The notes under the pieces were generated by a model. The model ran no database searches. It was not told the DNA's origin and worked only from the letters and a program-made list of their open reading frames with translations. Positions 63,005 to 64,000 of a DNA stretch of 64,000 bases are shown piece after piece. This DNA comes from Isoperla grammatica (Eukaryota > Arthropoda > Insecta > Plecoptera > Perlodidae). The translations under genes and the position numbers were made by a program. The stretch lies in the NCBI GenBank assembly GCA_945910005.1, contig OX246739.1:5424001-5488000 (forward strand). Reading direction: 5' to 3'. Every line of letters starts with the position of its first letter. Position 1 is the stretch's first letter.

Positions 63005-64000
63005 TCCACACACCAGCACTTGTGAGGATCTAGCCAAACTTCTTGTCATGCGCATTGACAACAGTTATAGTGAGTTTTCAGAGGTCCACGTGATATTTGA
63101 TAGATATGACATTCCTGTTTCATTAAAATCGGCTACTCGAAAGACTTGCAAGGAGGAAAAGCTGCTGTAGCTTATCGCATTACAGACAACACGCCAATCG
63201 GGCACTTGAGCATGTCACAACTACTTGGTCACACCAAAACCAAGTATGAGCGGACAGAATATTTTCACAGAAGATAATTCGAGGCTCACAGGCCATGGAG
63301 CGACAACCAGTTGTCGCATGGAGTAACAAGACTATAAGTACAAAAACACTTATATCACACTTAAATAGTGAACAGGAAGAAACCGATACTAAGATGTTGC
63401 TTCATGCATTAGATACGACAAAACGAGGAGCTACTCAAATATCTATTTTTTCCCCAGATACAGATGTCCTTATCCTGGTACTGCGACGTTACACCGATCT
63501 CTGTAAAAATACTGTGTTCATTACAGGTAAAGGGGAAAATAATAGAAGGATAGCACTTGGGTCACTATACAACACACTTGGGCAAAATCAAGTTTCAGGA
63601 CTAACTGGATTTCACGCTTTCAGTGGTTCCGACAACACTGGGGGATTTTCAGGAAAGGGGAAGCTTTCGTGCTGGAAAGCTTTCAGAGAATCCGACTATG
63701 AAATATTTTCAGCATTTAAAGAACTAGGTTTAACTGTTGCTCTAAAAGACTCCGTGATAAGTGGTCTAGAGAAGTTTGTTTGCAAACTGTACTGTCCATT
63801 CACTAAACTGAGATCAGTGTCTGACCTTCGATGGCGCATGTTTCACAAAAAGTCTTGCCAAGCACCCACCAAAAGCTTCCACCCAGCAAAGCCGCATATC
63901 TCCAAGCCATACTAGGTGCTCACCATCAATGCTGGGTGTGGCATAATTACCAGGTTGCCAACCCTATCAACTTATTACCTGAAGACTACGGATGGCTACT
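62691..64000. repeat. Near-identical inverted repeat, arms at least 314 bp
   Basis: 63687-64000 is the reverse complement of 62691-63004 with no length difference and about two substitutions (one in GGTTTAAC versus GGTTAAAC, one in AAAGCCGCATA versus AAAGCCACATA). The arms are 682 bp apart. The right arm is cut by the end of the window, so its true length is unknown. Confidence 0.95.
63005..64000 (+). pseudogene. Mobile-element-type gene with DTD motif, frameshifted, runs off the window
   Basis: Three frames in series give one protein: VHVIFDRYDIPVSLKSATR (63085-63141), then one frame over AYRITDNTPIGHLSMSQLLG (63169-63228), then from 63295 EQEETDTKMLLHALDTTKRG, ISIFSPDTDVLILVLRRYTD, GFHAFSGSDNTGGFSGKGKL and FVCKLYCPFTKLRSVSDLRW. 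The DxD in SPDTDVLIL and GSDN resemble metal-binding acids of PIN/FEN1-like nucleases (inference). At least two frameshifts and a stop separate the parts, and the C-terminal frame is shifted too. The remainder lies past the window. Confidence 0.7.

Overview
This window is nuclear DNA from an animal. The genes are split by GT-AG introns, the encoded proteins match conserved animal families, the non-coding DNA is AT-rich, and it is full of short inverted-repeat (MITE-like) elements and tRNA-derived repeats. Proteins such as leucyl-tRNA synthetase, PRMT3 and CHMP2A are clearly orthologous to the vertebrate ones but well diverged, which suggests a marine invertebrate. A SINE-like repeat near 20.1 kb and many AGGCCTA-type octamers faintly suggest an arthropod or crustacean, but I cannot settle the phylum.

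Layout from left to right. 1-4022: AT-rich DNA with no gene I can support. 4023-9428 (minus): nine-exon gene for a 500-residue GARRE1/KIAA0355-like protein; a 120-bp tandem array lies in its first intron. 9429-10712: a divergent promoter region, mostly filled by a hAT-type element with a perfect 8-bp target duplication. 10713-12069 (plus): three-exon CYTH-domain protein of 171 aa. 12070-24414: 12 kb without a recognisable gene, holding SINE-like fragments, a microsatellite and two inverted-repeat elements. 24420-30542 (plus): six-coding-exon ETS factor with Pointed domain, AT-hook and ETS domain (ESE/ELF3 type). 33003-34322 (minus): CHMP2A, an ESCRT-III subunit. 36383-37111 (plus): APH-1, a gamma-secretase subunit, in one uninterrupted reading frame. 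40183-44577 (minus): PRMT3, eight exons. 45970-58158 (plus): cytosolic leucyl-tRNA synthetase, fifteen exons. 58.6-62.2 kb: a repeat-only block with tRNA-like units, a 440-bp tandem duplication and four 150-bp units each carrying a CRE octamer. 62444-64000: two degenerate copies, head to head, of a mobile-element-type gene with a near-perfect inverted duplication that runs off the window.

The genes are mostly housekeeping and do not form one pathway: CHMP2A works in membrane scission, APH-1 in intramembrane proteolysis, PRMT3 in ribosomal-protein methylation, LARS in translation. They are arranged as three divergent pairs (GARRE1-like/CYTH, CHMP2A/APH-1, PRMT3/LARS). Clusters of AGGCCTA-type octamers sit beside the 5' ends of these pairs. 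At least five elements can be closed to the base by 8-bp target duplications, four of them clearly hAT-like, and several lie in introns or promoter regions. Exon boundaries were assigned by eye from splice consensus, phase and protein similarity; summed coding lengths stay in frame for every gene described.
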